Source: Aplectana chamaeleonis
Lineage: Eukaryota > Nematoda > Chromadorea > Rhabditida > Cosmocercidae
Assembly (NCBI GenBank): GCA_029168955.1
Contig: JAPDOI010000878.1
Location: 124,001 to 188,000, forward strand
Reading direction: 5' to 3'
Length of the DNA: 64,000 bases
Shown: positions 44,101 to 47,186 of the stretch, one piece after another
How positions within the stretch are numbered: position 1 is the first letter of the stretch
Layout: each line of letters starts with the position of its first letter
The notes under the pieces: generated by a model
The model's database searches: none
What the model was told of the DNA's origin: nothing
The model's input: only the letters and a program-made list of their open reading frames with translations
Position numbers and translations under genes: made by a program

Positions 44101-44807
44101 CATCGCAACGTGTTCGGCGCCACAAGCTCGTCCGATTGGGGGGCGGACCGGGATAGGTAGGCGCATCGGGAGAGATTTCATAGCCGTTTTCATTGATTGC
44201 AGGCCAGTTTTCGTTGCTTTCTTCGACCCTATCCTCTACAGCACCTGCCAACTTAGTGTTTCACACCGAGACCTCGAGAACGAGATTTATCGTGAACACT
44301 GCCTTTAAGCTAGAATTTAGCGGTGATAAAAAGAACCCGCTCCGCACCTCACTCCAATCAACCCAAGAAAGAATGGCATTGATGGTCCCAGTCTCCGAGC
44401 GCGTGGCTGCCCATAATAAAAACACCGCACAGATCGTACTGGTACTTCCCGTTCCTTGTTGTTCGTTGACGCAGACCCGGTGCGCATATGTTATAACATA
44501 CGTGCACCGAGTTCACGCCGATGCATAACAAGGAACGCAAAGTAGACTTTAAGCCGACTTTAGCGCAGCGAACACCGCTGCTGATAGGCTTCCGAGAGTG
44601 CCGAGCGACCGTGGAAAACTCTTTTCATTGACTACTACAGCCATAAAATTTCTCCTTTTTTATATGGAGCGAGCTGACCACCTTCTTTTCAGTTGTTGCT
44701 ACCGGCCTAAGGAGGACACCGTATCCGAGAGCAATCAAGTGTTCGTCATCTACCACCCGAACGGTCGGACAGCTCGTTTCTCATTGCGCTACAAGCGTCA
44801 ATCATAG
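5118..44807 (+). CDS. astacin-family zinc metalloprotease (NAS type), 5'-partial, eight exons
   Basis: Exons 5118-5185, 5262-5361, 5504-5575, 17644-17752, 25895-26020, 28245-28333, 28403-28524 and 44693-44807 join in phase to 266 codons ending in TAG. In order the product has the metzincin motif HETGHALGFWH near residue 6, a Met-turn SLMHY, the catalytic-domain end with the motif NDIYC, an EGF-like module with six cysteines, and a CUB domain that runs to the stop. Astacins are secreted or extracellular zinc endopeptidases; in nematodes they act in cuticle collagen processing, moulting, hatching and, in parasites, tissue penetration. The C-terminal order astacin-EGF-CUB without a thrombospondin domain fits the larger nematode NAS subgroup, but I cannot name the orthologue. 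The signal peptide, propeptide and first half of the catalytic domain were not found and probably lie upstream. Introns reach 16.2 kb. Confidence 0.93.
5262..5361 (+). CDS. astacin exon 2: catalytic domain after the zinc site
   Basis: Follows a 76-bp intron ending ATTATAG. It encodes DRHISINWKNVMEEA followed by TASF and on to FGIRQ, the usual segment in which the astacin chain has a D-x-x-I-x-I/L-N-W-x-N-I/V pattern. The donor is GTAAGA and the exon ends on a complete codon (phase 0). Confidence 0.93.
5504..5575 (+). CDS. astacin exon 3: Met-turn
   Basis: Twenty-four complete codons after a 142-bp intron. It encodes VPYDYGSLMHYH, the conserved Met-turn with the zinc-coordinating Tyr region of astacins; family consensus is YDYxSxMHY. 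The acceptor is TTGTCAAG and the donor AAG|GTTTGG is weak. The next exon lies 12.07 kb downstream. Confidence 0.93.
5576..5875 (+). other. start of 12-kb intron, unassigned
   Basis: A pyrimidine-rich stretch at about 5580-5700 is followed by sequence without recognisable structure. The open frame that reads on from exon 3 past the donor is intronic. Confidence 0.5.
5876..5912. repeat. solo Tc1-type terminal inverted repeat
   Basis: TACAGTGCGTTTCATAACCA and the following CGACCACCCCCGAT match the right terminus of the Tc1-type element at 15373-16941 (TIR read outward, with TA at the tip). No transposase is attached. The flanking GGCGAGGTGTGAT also occurs, inverted, beside the left end of that element near 15353. 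Confidence 0.7.
6450..7005. repeat. large foldback element (inverted repeat)
   Basis: Left arm about 6450-6680 pairs with right arm about 6785-7005 almost without gaps. Landmarks are TAGCTTCCTGGCAAAAGTAG / CTACTTTTGCCAGGAAGCTA and ATGATCGACCACCAAATCGC / GCGATTTGGTGGTCGATCAT. The loop is about 100 bp. A diverged solo arm sits at 4370-4535. It is non-coding and would form a long hairpin in the intron transcript. Confidence 0.9.
7080..7480. repeat. degenerate tandem repeat, about 122-bp unit
   Basis: Three units share GCCGCATT(T/G), a GTGCAAAA-like block, AAAATCGATA(T/A)TATTGAT and a TGA/CATGAGTAC-like spacer. Related blocks (AAAATCGATACTATTGATTG, GCAACAAGTGCGAAGATCGA) recur in the duplicated region at 41855-42620. 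Confidence 0.65.
7481..8130. other. unassigned intron sequence
   Basis: Contains the palindrome GTGCGCGCTTCGCGCGCACC at about 7946, with a similar sequence near 42355 (GTGCGCTTGGCGCGCACC). No gene was seen. Confidence 0.4.
8135..8600 (-). repeat. reversed short copy of the 13.6-15.07 kb repeat element
   Basis: Reverse complement of the array at 14228-15068: two degenerate 144-bp units (CATGCCCTGAGGGCACA, AAACGCACCCAAAATTTCAT) followed by the GC-rich GACCGC-containing flank. It lacks the 276-bp palindromic insertion seen at 13906-14181, so bases 8446-8447 (TA) mark the empty site. Confidence 0.75.
8780..9540. other. AT-rich unassigned intron sequence
   Basis: Very AT-rich, with no open frame of note, no RNA gene and no clear repeat structure. 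Confidence 0.4.
9550..10800. repeat. foldback element with a nested MITE
   Basis: Outer arms about 9550-9710 and 10645-10800 are inverted copies (AAACTTGGCAAAAA / TTTTTGCCAAGTTTG, GCATGTAACTTTTT / AAAAAGTTACATGC). Inner arms about 10165-10385 and 10430-10635 pair as well (GAATCTCAAGGTTTGTT / AACAAACCTCGAGATTC). The left arm is interrupted by the TTAA MITE at 9715-10160. Confidence 0.85.
9715..10160. mobile_element. TTAA-type MITE nested in a foldback arm
   Basis: Left end CTTAA-ACGCAGCATTCACGAT, right end TTATCGTGAACCCTGCCTTTCA. The interior is the reverse complement of 54147-54589. The opposite foldback arm carries the uninterrupted site with a single TTAA at 10652-10655. The right-hand TTAA has decayed to TTCA. 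Confidence 0.85.
10801..11580. other. unassigned intron sequence
   Basis: No gene, RNA or repeat could be supported in this stretch. Confidence 0.4.
11587..12035. mobile_element. TTAA-type foldback MITE
   Basis: Flanked by TTAA at 11583-11586 and 12036-12039. The termini AGGCAGCATACACGCTCGTA and TACGAGCGTGTATGCTGCCT are perfect inverted repeats, and the arms continue inward for most of the element. 47843-48293 is a second copy. The right TTAA is shared with the next element, which begins AGGCAGCAGACACGCTC at 12040 and whose far end was not found. Confidence 0.92.
12040..12300. mobile_element. one-ended TTAA-type element
   Basis: Starts AGGCAGCAGACACGCTC directly after the TTAA that ends the preceding element. 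The sequence that follows resembles that after 56417 (AGGCAGCGGACACGCTC). No matching right terminus is visible; the 121-bp minisatellite follows closely. Confidence 0.55.
12350..13290. repeat. 121-bp minisatellite, about seven to eight units
   Basis: The block CCCCGCCCACTTTC recurs at about 12538, 12659, 12779, 12900, 13021, 13141 and 13260, that is every 119-122 bp. Units share AAGCTCTCACAGACTTC, AATCCCAAC, TTTCAAAGCATTTTCTTGCC and GTTGTGCGC. Outer units are more diverged than central ones, as in arrays that grow by unequal exchange in the middle. The proline-rich open frames are artefacts. Confidence 0.93.
13291..13599. other. unassigned intron sequence
   Basis: No supportable feature. 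Confidence 0.4.
13906..14181. mobile_element. 276-bp palindromic MITE with TA target duplication
   Basis: The element is an almost perfect palindrome centred on ACAATCGATTGT at about 14044. The arms start TTTAACGAAATTTGAATTAG and end with its inverse. TA lies at both flanks (13904-13905, 14182-14183). The paralogous repeat at 8135-8600 has only one TA (8446-8447) at the same place, which defines the insertion precisely. Confidence 0.9.
14228..15068 (+). repeat. 144-bp tandem array, nearly six units
   Basis: The unit start TATGTAGCGCTGTTCGGC occurs at 14228, 14372, 14516, 14660, 14804 and 14948, an exact 144-bp period. Units differ by only a few bases. The last unit is cut off after CCTCAGGGCA. 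Each unit contains the short palindromes TGCCCTCAGGGCA and GGTTTTCATGCTCGAAACC. Confidence 0.97.
15069..15372. other. unassigned intron sequence
   Basis: Contains a C homopolymer near 15258. The GGTCGGACC and ATCACACCTCGC blocks resemble, inverted, the sequence beyond the solo Tc1 terminus at 5912-5990. Confidence 0.4.
15373..16941 (-). pseudogene. Tc1-type transposon with broken transposase
   Basis: Long terminal inverted repeats occupy about 15373-15562 and 16737-16941; the right tip reads CGCACTG followed by TA. Between them, on the minus strand, lies a Tc1-type transposase in several frames. The helix-turn-helix part (16176-16520) ends near RLTERDKAVRLEF. FSDEKK lies at about 16145 (first catalytic Asp), GGSVMVWGAF at about 16040, QQDNASIHA at about 15890 (second Asp) and SDRNPVENLW at about 15790 (third acidic residue). 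Frameshifts and stops, including one after the DGPGGSTF stretch, separate these blocks, so it cannot make an intact enzyme. The left tip is replaced by unrelated sequence. Confidence 0.88.
16950..17376. mobile_element. TTAA-type MITE, diverged copy of 31408-31867
   Basis: Starts GACATCGTACGCGCAGAA and ends GCGCGAATGATGCCTTTTC. The interior matches 31408-31867 (GACCTCTCTAGTGAACGAAA, GATGACTGGTGAGAACTGGT, GCGCTCATTCATGAAATT). It abuts the tip of the Tc1-type element. The flanking TTAA have decayed. Confidence 0.75.
17644..17752 (+). CDS. astacin exon 4: end of the catalytic domain
   Basis: The acceptor CTACTCAG and donor A|GTGAGG are good matches. It encodes SDFTIVPK, then MGTEKMAFLDAKVINDIYC and P. 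In astacins this is the stretch with TIxPK ... TMGQxxxLSxxDxxxINxxYC that closes the catalytic domain, including the C-terminal disulfide cysteine. It enters in phase 0 and leaves in phase 1, matching exons 3 and 5. Confidence 0.94.
17891..18095. mobile_element. palindromic MITE, AGACTGTCCG family, copy 1
   Basis: Termini AGACTGTCCGCCCACG and CGTGAACGGACAGTCT are inverted repeats that continue inward (GTGCGTGGCGAGCGGCCGTC / GACGGCCGCTACGCACGCAC). The second copy is at 23551-23886. Confidence 0.85.
18096..18628. other. unassigned intron sequence
   Basis: No supportable gene or repeat. Confidence 0.4.
18629..19338. repeat. foldback element, arms about 315 bp
   Basis: The left terminus ATTGAGTGGGTGTCACTGCC and right terminus GGCAGTTACACCCACTTAAT are inverted. 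Arms 18629-18948 and 19020-19338 pair along their length (CTTTGCTTGCTCCAT / ATGGAGCAAGCAAAG; GAGCCGAGC / GCTCGGCTC). The loop is about 70 bp. A related terminus lies at 35920-35955. Confidence 0.88.
19566..19746. repeat. small palindromic element
   Basis: Arms CAATCGCGTTCAGTCC ... AGAAGCGAAGCGGTTGTTTT and AAAACAACCGCTTCGCTTCT ... ACTGAACGCGACTGCG pair around a loop of about 35 bp. No flanking duplication could be fixed. Confidence 0.8.
19923..20469. mobile_element. TTAA-type MITE
   Basis: Flanked by TTAA at 19919-19922 and 20470-20473. Termini are AGGCAGTGGTCGCGAT and ATCGTGACCACTGCCT. The interior does not match the other copies closely. The open frame on the minus strand inside is lysine-rich and not recognised. 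Confidence 0.88.
20474..21476. other. unassigned intron sequence
   Basis: No exon of the astacin gene is needed here by phase. No RNA gene or repeat was identified. Confidence 0.4.
21478..21945 (-). mobile_element. 5'-truncated non-LTR retrotransposon fragment (CR1-like), 3' end
   Basis: On the minus strand, 21842-21648 reads KIPFTQFFQLTRSRTRGPRY, then a basic stretch and MSKNTNTMEFSSFKRFA with stop. This pattern (SRTRG..., N-Y, S-F, R-A, ending SSFKR) is typical of the C-terminus of CR1/Jockey-type reverse transcriptases. The element ends in AATAAATCAAATCAAATCAA, a short tandem tail as expected for the LINE 3' end. Upstream on the minus strand, related coding sequence with a stop continues to about 21945, where another element begins. 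It is a dead fragment. Confidence 0.6.
21951..22988. mobile_element. about 1-kb element with roughly 110-bp terminal inverted repeats
   Basis: The left end GGAGGTTTCTTAGCCGTCAA (21951-22058) is inverted at the right end (22867-22988: ATTTTGACGGATAAGAAACC). The TIRs include GCCGGTATCTGCTATTTGAT / ATCAAATAGCAGATACCGGC. The interior shows no transposase. A 76-bp unit (AACTTCTGAAAAAAATTTTA...) is duplicated in tandem at 22180 and 22256. Confidence 0.85.
22989..23550. other. unassigned intron sequence
   Basis: Contains a homopolymer G run near 23306. No gene or element was recognised. Confidence 0.4.
23551..23886. mobile_element. palindromic MITE, AGACTGTCCG family, copy 2, with an inner palindrome
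   Basis: Termini AGACTGTCCGCCCATGCGGT and CGCGTGGGCGGACAGTCT are inverted. Inside, 23684-23822 is a second palindrome (GGGCCGTATGCACATCTCTC / GAGAGATGTGCATACGGCCC) centred on TGATTGGTCA/TGACCAATCA. Copy 1 (17891-18095) lacks this inner palindrome, so it is probably a nested insertion. The 165-codon open frame across the element is a palindrome artefact. Confidence 0.88.
23890..24486. other. unassigned intron sequence
   Basis: Includes TTCGGCTGACGTTTCGACC at about 24170, discussed as a finding. No exon was seen. Confidence 0.4.
24487..24895. repeat. TAGCCGAGAAA repeat element, copy 1
   Basis: Repeated 10-20-bp words (ATAGCCGAGAAATAGCCG, AATAATGCTCGCCGCGAA, AGCCGGGAAAT) flank a GC-rich core (GGCCCCACCCAACCGCTGG, GCTCGGTGGGCCGGCGA). 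The whole is inverted relative to the second copy at 40928-41480, with the core in the matching place. No coding capacity. Confidence 0.85.
24896..25894. other. unassigned intron sequence up to exon 5
   Basis: A 16-bp inverted pair (TTAATGCTCAAATGCA near 24960, TGCATTTGAGCATTAA near 25562) is the only structure noted. The last 20 bases form a normal acceptor (TTTTTATTTTTCATTCAG). Confidence 0.45.
25895..26020 (+). CDS. astacin exon 5: EGF-like module
   Basis: Joins exon 4 in phase 1 (CCA A|AT) to give YCPNACAGRSS, then LRCLAGGYPDPNNCAVCRC and PEGLGGADCS. The cysteine spacing C-x(6)-C-x(8)-C-x(2)-C-x-C-x(7)-C and the GGYPDPxxC pattern are the hallmark of the EGF-like module after nematode astacin domains. 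The donor is G|GTGAGT. It leaves in phase 1. Confidence 0.95.
26025..26650. other. unassigned intron sequence
   Basis: Open frames running past the exon 5 donor are intronic. No repeat was recognised. Confidence 0.4.
26656..27224. mobile_element. TTAA-type MITE (copy of 3640-4227)
   Basis: Starts AGGCAGCGTACGCGCAAAA and ends TTCTGCACGGACGCTGTCT before TTAA (27225-27228). The left TTAA has decayed to TCGA. The interior is colinear with 3640-4227. Confidence 0.75.
27233..27315. repeat. short inverted repeat
   Basis: GCACAACTGGCCGAATGG at 27234 and CCATTCGGCCAGTTGTGC at 27301 are exact inverse copies separated by about 50 bp. Confidence 0.85.
27333..27825. mobile_element. TIR element of about 490 bp
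   Basis: The left end GTAGTTATACACCAGCGGGACG is inverted at the right end (CGTTCCGGTGGTGTATAACTAC). The interior has no recognisable gene. Confidence 0.7.
28018..28232. mobile_element. 5'-truncated TTAA-type MITE abutting a splice acceptor
   Basis: Matches the interior and right end of the 9715-10160 / 54147-54589 subfamily (GCATTGATAGGCACAAT, AGTCAACGTAAGCAAG, CTATATGAGGCACCAAACCT) and ends ATCGTAAACACTGCCTCTAA. The last base of its decayed TTAA is 8 bp before the AG that defines exon 6, so the exon 6 acceptor region (ACTGCCTCTAATCTTGCAG) is largely element-derived. Confidence 0.8.
28245..28333 (+). CDS. astacin exon 6: start of CUB domain
   Basis: Joins exon 5 in phase (G|CA). It encodes ACGGELHATDSW, then QTLSSP and KCYWRIS. 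C-GG-L-A-T-x-x-W-x-x-L-x-SP is the usual opening of the CUB domain in nematode astacins, and C-x-W-x-I is the second conserved strand. The donor is GTGAGT and the exon ends on a full codon. Confidence 0.94.
28403..28524 (+). CDS. astacin exon 7: CUB domain, middle
   Basis: Follows a 69-bp intron ending TTCTCACAG. It encodes VPDGAHVRFRLSDGEFPCSY then GCQSYVEIKHK and LTGFR. The pattern PxGxxVxxxL ... C...C..Y.E.K is conserved in CUB modules. The donor is AG|GTATTC; the next exon lies 16.2 kb away. Confidence 0.94.
28651..28930. mobile_element. 280-bp MITE with TA target duplication, CTGTGCTTA family, copy 1
   Basis: Flanked by TA on both sides. Termini CTGTGCTTATCTGGGCCAAA and TTGGCCCGGATAAGCACAG; the arms continue through CTCGACACGCTTTGCGGCCG and its inverse. 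Copy 2 is 31901-32179, and a half copy lies at about 62215-62287. TA duplication and CTGTG tips suggest mobilisation by a Tc1/mariner-type enzyme (inference). Confidence 0.92.
29117..29590. mobile_element. TIR element of about 470 bp
   Basis: GCATACTGTAGGTTGCGGACG near the left end pairs with CGTCCGCAACCTACAGTGTGC near the right end. The outer parts (GCGGTTGCGTATTTCC / GAAGTACGAAACGTAACCGC) also pair. The interior is non-coding. Confidence 0.8.
29603..29798. repeat. perfect-centre palindrome of about 195 bp
   Basis: TAGGTTCGTGGCTTGTTTCC at the left and its near-inverse GGACCTAACC region at the right bracket a continuous palindrome whose centre is GGTAATTGGTAATTACC. AGACCGCGGCTGG / CCAGCCGCGGTTTG mark the middle of the arms. 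Confidence 0.88.
29868..30024. repeat. small palindromic element
   Basis: CATCTGCAGACGAAGTAGAAG pairs with CTTCTGTTTCGTCTGTAGATG, and GATCAATATGCATGAAACTC roughly with the inner part. The loop is about 45 bp. Confidence 0.75.
30025..30660. other. unassigned intron sequence
   Basis: Screened for CUB-domain exons because the CUB is split over the 16-kb intron. None is required by phase and none was found. Confidence 0.45.
30916..31365. other. spacer of the foldback element, unassigned
   Basis: No gene is visible between the two arms; it includes ordinary AT-rich sequence. Confidence 0.5.
31408..31867. mobile_element. 460-bp TTAA-type MITE (nested)
   Basis: Flanked by TTAA at 31404-31407 and 31868-31871. 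Termini AGGCATCGTACGCTCAG and GCGCGAACGATGCCT. The opposite foldback arm has the empty site with one TTAA at 30868-30871. Diverged copy at 16950-17376. Confidence 0.93.
31901..32179. mobile_element. 279-bp MITE with TA target duplication, CTGTGCTTA family, copy 2
   Basis: Flanked by TA (31899-31900, 32180-32181). Nearly identical to 28651-28930 along its length. Nested in the right foldback arm; the left arm lacks it. Confidence 0.93.
32346..33555. other. unassigned intron sequence
   Basis: GC-rich patch GGCGGCGGCGGTCGCCGCCG at about 32749, otherwise AT-rich. No exon or recognisable element. Confidence 0.4.
33560..35555. repeat. very large inverted repeat: arms about 960 bp, loop about 75 bp
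   Basis: Left arm 33560-34518 and right arm 34593-35555 are inverse copies with only scattered mismatches. The inner junction is TTTCACGCTAAAGTACAGAT / ATCTGTACACTAGCGTGAAA and outer landmarks are TTGTGTTTCAGCACTTATTA / TTAATAAGTGCTGAAACACA. Each arm contains the same 74-codon open frame (33739-33963 +, 35154-35378 -), differing at two residues; it matches no family I know. The repeat lies in the 16-kb intron of the astacin gene and would fold into a long RNA hairpin when transcribed. Confidence 0.95.
35566..36220. other. unassigned intron sequence
   Basis: Holds a half copy of the 969-1136 palindrome (35566-35655) and a terminus like that of the 18629-19338 foldback (35920-35955). Nothing else was recognised. 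Confidence 0.5.
36225..36360. repeat. dispersed repeat with inner palindrome, copy 1
   Basis: GAAGGTTGGCTCAAATTCGGT and ACCGAGTTTACGCCAACCTT form an inverted pair with about 25 bp between. The same arrangement occurs at 40240-40345 (GAAGGTTGGCTCAAACTCGG ... TTTCGCCAACCTTC), followed in both by AAAG(G/T)ATCAGT. A half copy lies at 44470-44545. Confidence 0.75.
36565..37052. mobile_element. 488-bp TTAA-type MITE
   Basis: Flanked by TTAA at 36561-36564 and 37053-37056. Termini AGGCAGTGTTCACGATAAAA and ATTTTCATCGTGAACACTGCCT. Interior shared with 39218-39703 (inverted) and 49633-50114: TCGGTTCCCAGAAGG, GATTTCCAATCATTAGCCCC, CCACCGACGTGAACAAATG. Confidence 0.93.
37130..37141. repeat. target-site duplication, left copy (LINE)
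   Basis: ACCATGGGTGTG, repeated at 38526-38537 on the other side of the retrotransposon. Confidence 0.85.
37142..38525 (-). pseudogene. 5'-truncated non-LTR retrotransposon, reverse transcriptase (RTE-like)
   Basis: On the minus strand an open frame runs without stop from the 5' truncation point (38525) to 37347. It begins in the fingers/palm (GFRPGRSTIDQVFVVRR), has region A AFLDFEAAFD, region B TGVRQGA, the catalytic box EYADDIVLFAEN (38067-38053 for YADD) and thumb sequence up to MYGSETWAAPKTQMERLDC. The C-terminal part from about 37425 to the stop at 37186 continues in another frame (RRRKFWTDVVKEDLKSLGI), so one frameshift breaks the protein. The 3' tail is made of AAGTC units. The endonuclease and N-terminus are missing. 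Identical 12-bp duplications flank it. The RTE-like assignment is tentative. Confidence 0.9.
38526..38537. repeat. target-site duplication, right copy (LINE)
   Basis: ACCATGGGTGTG, identical to 37130-37141. Confidence 0.85.
38531..38635. repeat. CGTAAATCGTAAACCGTAATTACG repeat, copy 1
   Basis: Short words CGTAAATCGTAAA and CGTAATTACG repeat several times after GGGTGTGCGTAA. An inverted copy with the same words lies at 41705-41838 and ends TTACGCACACCCCTG. The LINE at 37142-38525 inserted at the outer edge of copy 1. Confidence 0.75.
38757..39213. mobile_element. TTAA-type MITE sharing its right TTAA with the next element
   Basis: Flanked by TTAA 38753-38756 and 39214-39217. Termini AGGCACAGGTCACCCAG and GAGGGTGTACTGTGCCT. 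Confidence 0.8.
39218..39703. mobile_element. TTAA-type MITE (inverted copy of 36565-37052)
   Basis: Flanked by TTAA 39214-39217 and 39704-39707. Starts AGGCCTTGTCCACTATGGAA and ends TTTTCATCGTGAACACTGCCT. The interior is the reverse complement of the 36565-37052 element. Confidence 0.9.
39708..40925. other. mostly unassigned intron sequence
   Basis: Contains copy 2 of the GAAGGTTGGCTCAAA repeat at 40240-40345. No exon or other element was supported. Confidence 0.45.
40928..41480. repeat. TAGCCGAGAAA repeat element, copy 2
   Basis: Inverse orientation to 24487-24895, with longer repeat tracts: CGGCTATTTCGCGG(C/T)TATTTC and GCGAGCATTATTTGGCGGCT recur many times on both sides of a GC-rich core (GGGGCCGCCAGCGTTCGGGC). 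The left end AGAGTTTTGGCCGCGAAACA matches the right end GGCCGAAACTCTCAGAGT in inverse. Confidence 0.88.
41705..41838. repeat. CGTAAATCGTAAACCGTAATTACG repeat, copy 2 (inverted)
   Basis: The words TTACGATTTACGGT, ATCGTAAATCGTAAACCGTA and ATTACG repeat and the copy ends TTACGCACACCCCTG, the inverse of the start of copy 1. Confidence 0.75.
41855..42960 (+). repeat. tandem duplication, unit about 570 bp, two copies
   Basis: Copy 1 about 41860-42425 and copy 2 about 42445-42955 share, in order, an ATCGATA..ATTGAT block, TTCTGA(C/T)AATTA, CCGCGGCCGATTA, GGCGGTGG(A/C)GGAGAAC, TTAGAAAGTCGGTT, GGTCTATCGGGAT and a GGTTTCAATG(A/G)T(C/A)TACTGCT end. Divergence is considerable, so the duplication is old. 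The ATCGAT-rich start is related to the 7080-7480 array. Confidence 0.75.
42961..43368. other. unassigned intron sequence
   Basis: No supportable gene or repeat. Confidence 0.4.
43373..43853. mobile_element. TTAA-type MITE (first of a shared-TTAA pair)
   Basis: Starts AGGCAGTGTTCACAATAATC after a decayed TTGA and ends AATCATCGTGAACACTGCCT at TTAA 43854-43857, which it shares with the next element. Confidence 0.88.
43858..44304. mobile_element. TTAA-type MITE (second of a shared-TTAA pair)
   Basis: Starts AGGCACTGTTCACGATGAAA and ends ATTTATCGTGAACACTGCCT, flanked by TTAA 43854-43857 and 44305-44308. The open frames inside are artefacts. Confidence 0.9.
44693..44807 (+). CDS. astacin exon 8: end of CUB domain and stop
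   Basis: The acceptor TTCTTTTCAG joins exon 7 in phase 2 (AG|T) to give GFRSCCYRPKEDT, then NQVFVIYHPNGRTARFSLRY and KRQS with stop TAG. The V-I-Y/F-x-x-x-G-R-x-A-x-F-S-L-x-Y pattern is the usual last strand of nematode CUB domains. The protein ends directly after CUB, so there is no thrombospondin module. Confidence 0.95.
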
Positions 44808-45345
44808 AGCGATAGCGCCTTCCAAGGCGCGGTTTCAGCTCAACTGGTCCAGCACCGATTTCAGCACTTGCTCAGGGCTTCCGGTTGTATAACTCGCTTA
44901 CAACAGCCGGCGCGATTCTTCCCCCGGCTAGTTCCTTTGTATTTTACAATTGTGCATGTCTCTAGGAATATCTGTATGTTTAAGTCTTTCAGTATATTTA
45001 CCAACCCTTTTTAGATACCTAAGACAGACATTGCCTTCCCCCTTTAAACCTCTCGATTTGTATACGGGACGTTGTCACACGCTAGTTGCTCCTTCATATG
45101 CTGTTTCGAGTCAAACTTGATACCCTAGTGATCTGTGAAAATTCAATGACCTCTTGCTCCTCTTACTGTTCCATTTATTGTTTACTTGACGATGACGATA
45201 GCTTTAATTATTTTAGTCAATTGATAATGCACATCCCTCTCCCATTCAAATCCTCTAATAAACAGATGTATAGGTTGTGTTCAGGCGAACGCGAATTTAG
45301 GACTGAGTTGTACATAATGATGATACAATAAATAATTTTAAAACT
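44808..45345 (+). promoter_or_regulatory. 3' UTR with poly(A) signals of the astacin gene
   Basis: Two AATAAA hexamers occur downstream of the stop, at 45257-45262 and 45327-45332. A Tc1-type terminal repeat begins about 18 bp after the second one, so the transcript end would lie next to the transposon. Which signal is used cannot be seen. Confidence 0.5.
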
Positions 45346-45349
45346 AGAC

Positions 45350-47035
45350 TTGCAGTCCCTGTGTATCCAGGAACCGCATTCATCGTTGAATTTTATTGCT
45401 GCTAAGCTGGGTAAGGGTGTCCTTCTACAGTGCGTTGCATATAAGTATACGAACACATTCAAAATTTGTCGATCAAATGCTGAAGGGAGATTTCGAGTAA
45501 GATGAGGGGGTCTCTATGTAAGCTGCTACGCCGAAAACGATGGATCACATCATATTACCATTGCACCTTGATTTGGCTTCCGATTATGCAGCAGATTCCT
45601 TTTCCTGCTGGTTGCATAAGTATACGAACACTTCGAAAACATTTCAAGTTGTCAAATCTTTGTCATAAAATCATCAACAAAAAGTTATAAGTATGAAGCT
45701 GCAGCATCACTGCGTGGAACCAGTTTGAGAAATAGGTCTGAAAGGCGATTTTTGTCGACTTCGCATTGCGCCTCAAGAATGGCCTCCTTCAGGGCATTCA
45801 ATTTGTCGTACTGCGTCTCGATCTTGAAAATGTTTCAAGAATGAATGTTCAATAGGTTTTTTCTCGAAGGTTCAGTCGGGGCTTGAGGCTGACCAAGGCA
45901 AGTGGTCGACATTAGTGTTCCGATACCACTCCTGTTTTGACCGGCAGACATGGATTGGTGCGTTCTCCTGGGTACACTTGAGTCGCTAGCGTCTTCGATC
46001 ACCAAGGAACGGCAGTAGTCGAGAGGACAAAGCCTCAGTGTACGTTTCTGAGTTCATTCTGTTTGAAACAAACGCAGTGCCGACCTTAGCACCACTGCTG
46101 AAGACGGGCTAATCCATCACGCTGCCTGCTCCGCAACATCGTAGGCTGACATAAGCCGGCTCCTTGCTAAGATCTTTCCAATAACGTCTTGAGCCTTCAG
46201 GACCACCCCAGTTTGAATTCTTCTCGTTGAAAAACAACTTAGAATGCCAATCTGTAAGTATTCATGAAAGATCGTGCGAACTGAAGACGGGCAATATTGT
46301 AGCGATGCTCTGAGCAACGGGATTTCTTCCCAACAGATCTCACGATGTTTATTGAACGGTGGATGGAATTTATGATGGTATCTACCTAGAAATTCAGCGC
46401 CATTTCGGACTCTCGCCGAACAATGTATCGTCCATCTTGGATAGTGAGCTTCCTCGGGCGTCCTGAGCGACATTGGATGCCACACAAACAAGAACACAGA
46501 AAAAAGTTCGAAATGCACGCCGCTGACCGTCCAAGCTGCCGGAAAATCTATCGAACAGAGTCCAACGGCGCTCATTCTGGACTCGTTCTTCAAATTGGAG
46601 GTAGGAACCACGTGGAATGTTGATAGGTTTTCCCACATAGCAATTCGCTCCTGAAATACATTACCGGAAGTTTTGGGCTGAAATTCGAGAGATACATAAC
46701 TTTATATTTTCAAAGTGTTCGTGCACTGATGCAACAGGCAAAAAATGGAGTCTGCCACATTATTCAAAATGGAATCGACGAGTGATGGTGATATGGTGTG
46801 ATCCATTGTTTTTGGCGTACCAGACGACATGAAACTGACACCCTTACTCGAAAGGGTAATCCAATATTCCATTCAACGACTTTCGGGGTTCTTGTATACT
46901 TACGCAACGCACTGTACTGCGCGTCCTCATCGACAATCAGCGTCTTCCCTTGCAGGAATCTACCCTTCTCAAGTCTGCCCAGCTGTTAAATTCGATAATG
47001 AATCTGCCCTCAGATTGACGGAAGTATCCATGTGC
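45350..47035 (-). pseudogene. Tc1-type transposon with dead transposase
   Basis: The terminal repeats at about 45350-45455 and 46890-47035 are inverted (CAGTGCGTTGCATATAAGTA / TACTTACGCAACGCACTG). On the minus strand, Tc1-like blocks appear in shifting frames: FFNEKNSNWGGPEGSRRYWK at about 46235, then KVGTAFVSNRMNSETYTEAL, LLPFL, QENAPIHV at about 45965, and KLNALKEAILEA near the C-terminus at about 45805. Where the family has FSDEKKF this copy has FNEKN (first catalytic Asp to Asn), and QQDNAPIH has become QENAPIH (second Asp to Glu). Stops interrupt it, one between VMD and PVFSS. It is catalytically dead. Confidence 0.82.
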
Positions 47036-47186
47036 TACTACTCAAAAATTAATCTGCAATTAGAACCGGAACCTCTGTTAGTAACTAGATCCCTTCTTCT
47101 AACTAGAAAAACTGTACATTGATATGTACAATACCGCTTCAAGAATTCGGTCATAGAATGCGCGGGGAAGCGTTTCGCTTCCTTAA

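Noticed and set aside
38757..44304. TTAA-flanked elements as piggyBac genes.
   Set aside because: They are 440-660 bp long and contain no transposase domain; only the target choice resembles piggyBac.
46117..46638. 173-codon open frame on the minus strand as a separate gene.
   Set aside because: The Tc1-type blocks (for example GGPEGSRRYWK) are in another frame of the same strand; this frame is a shadow of the dead transposase.
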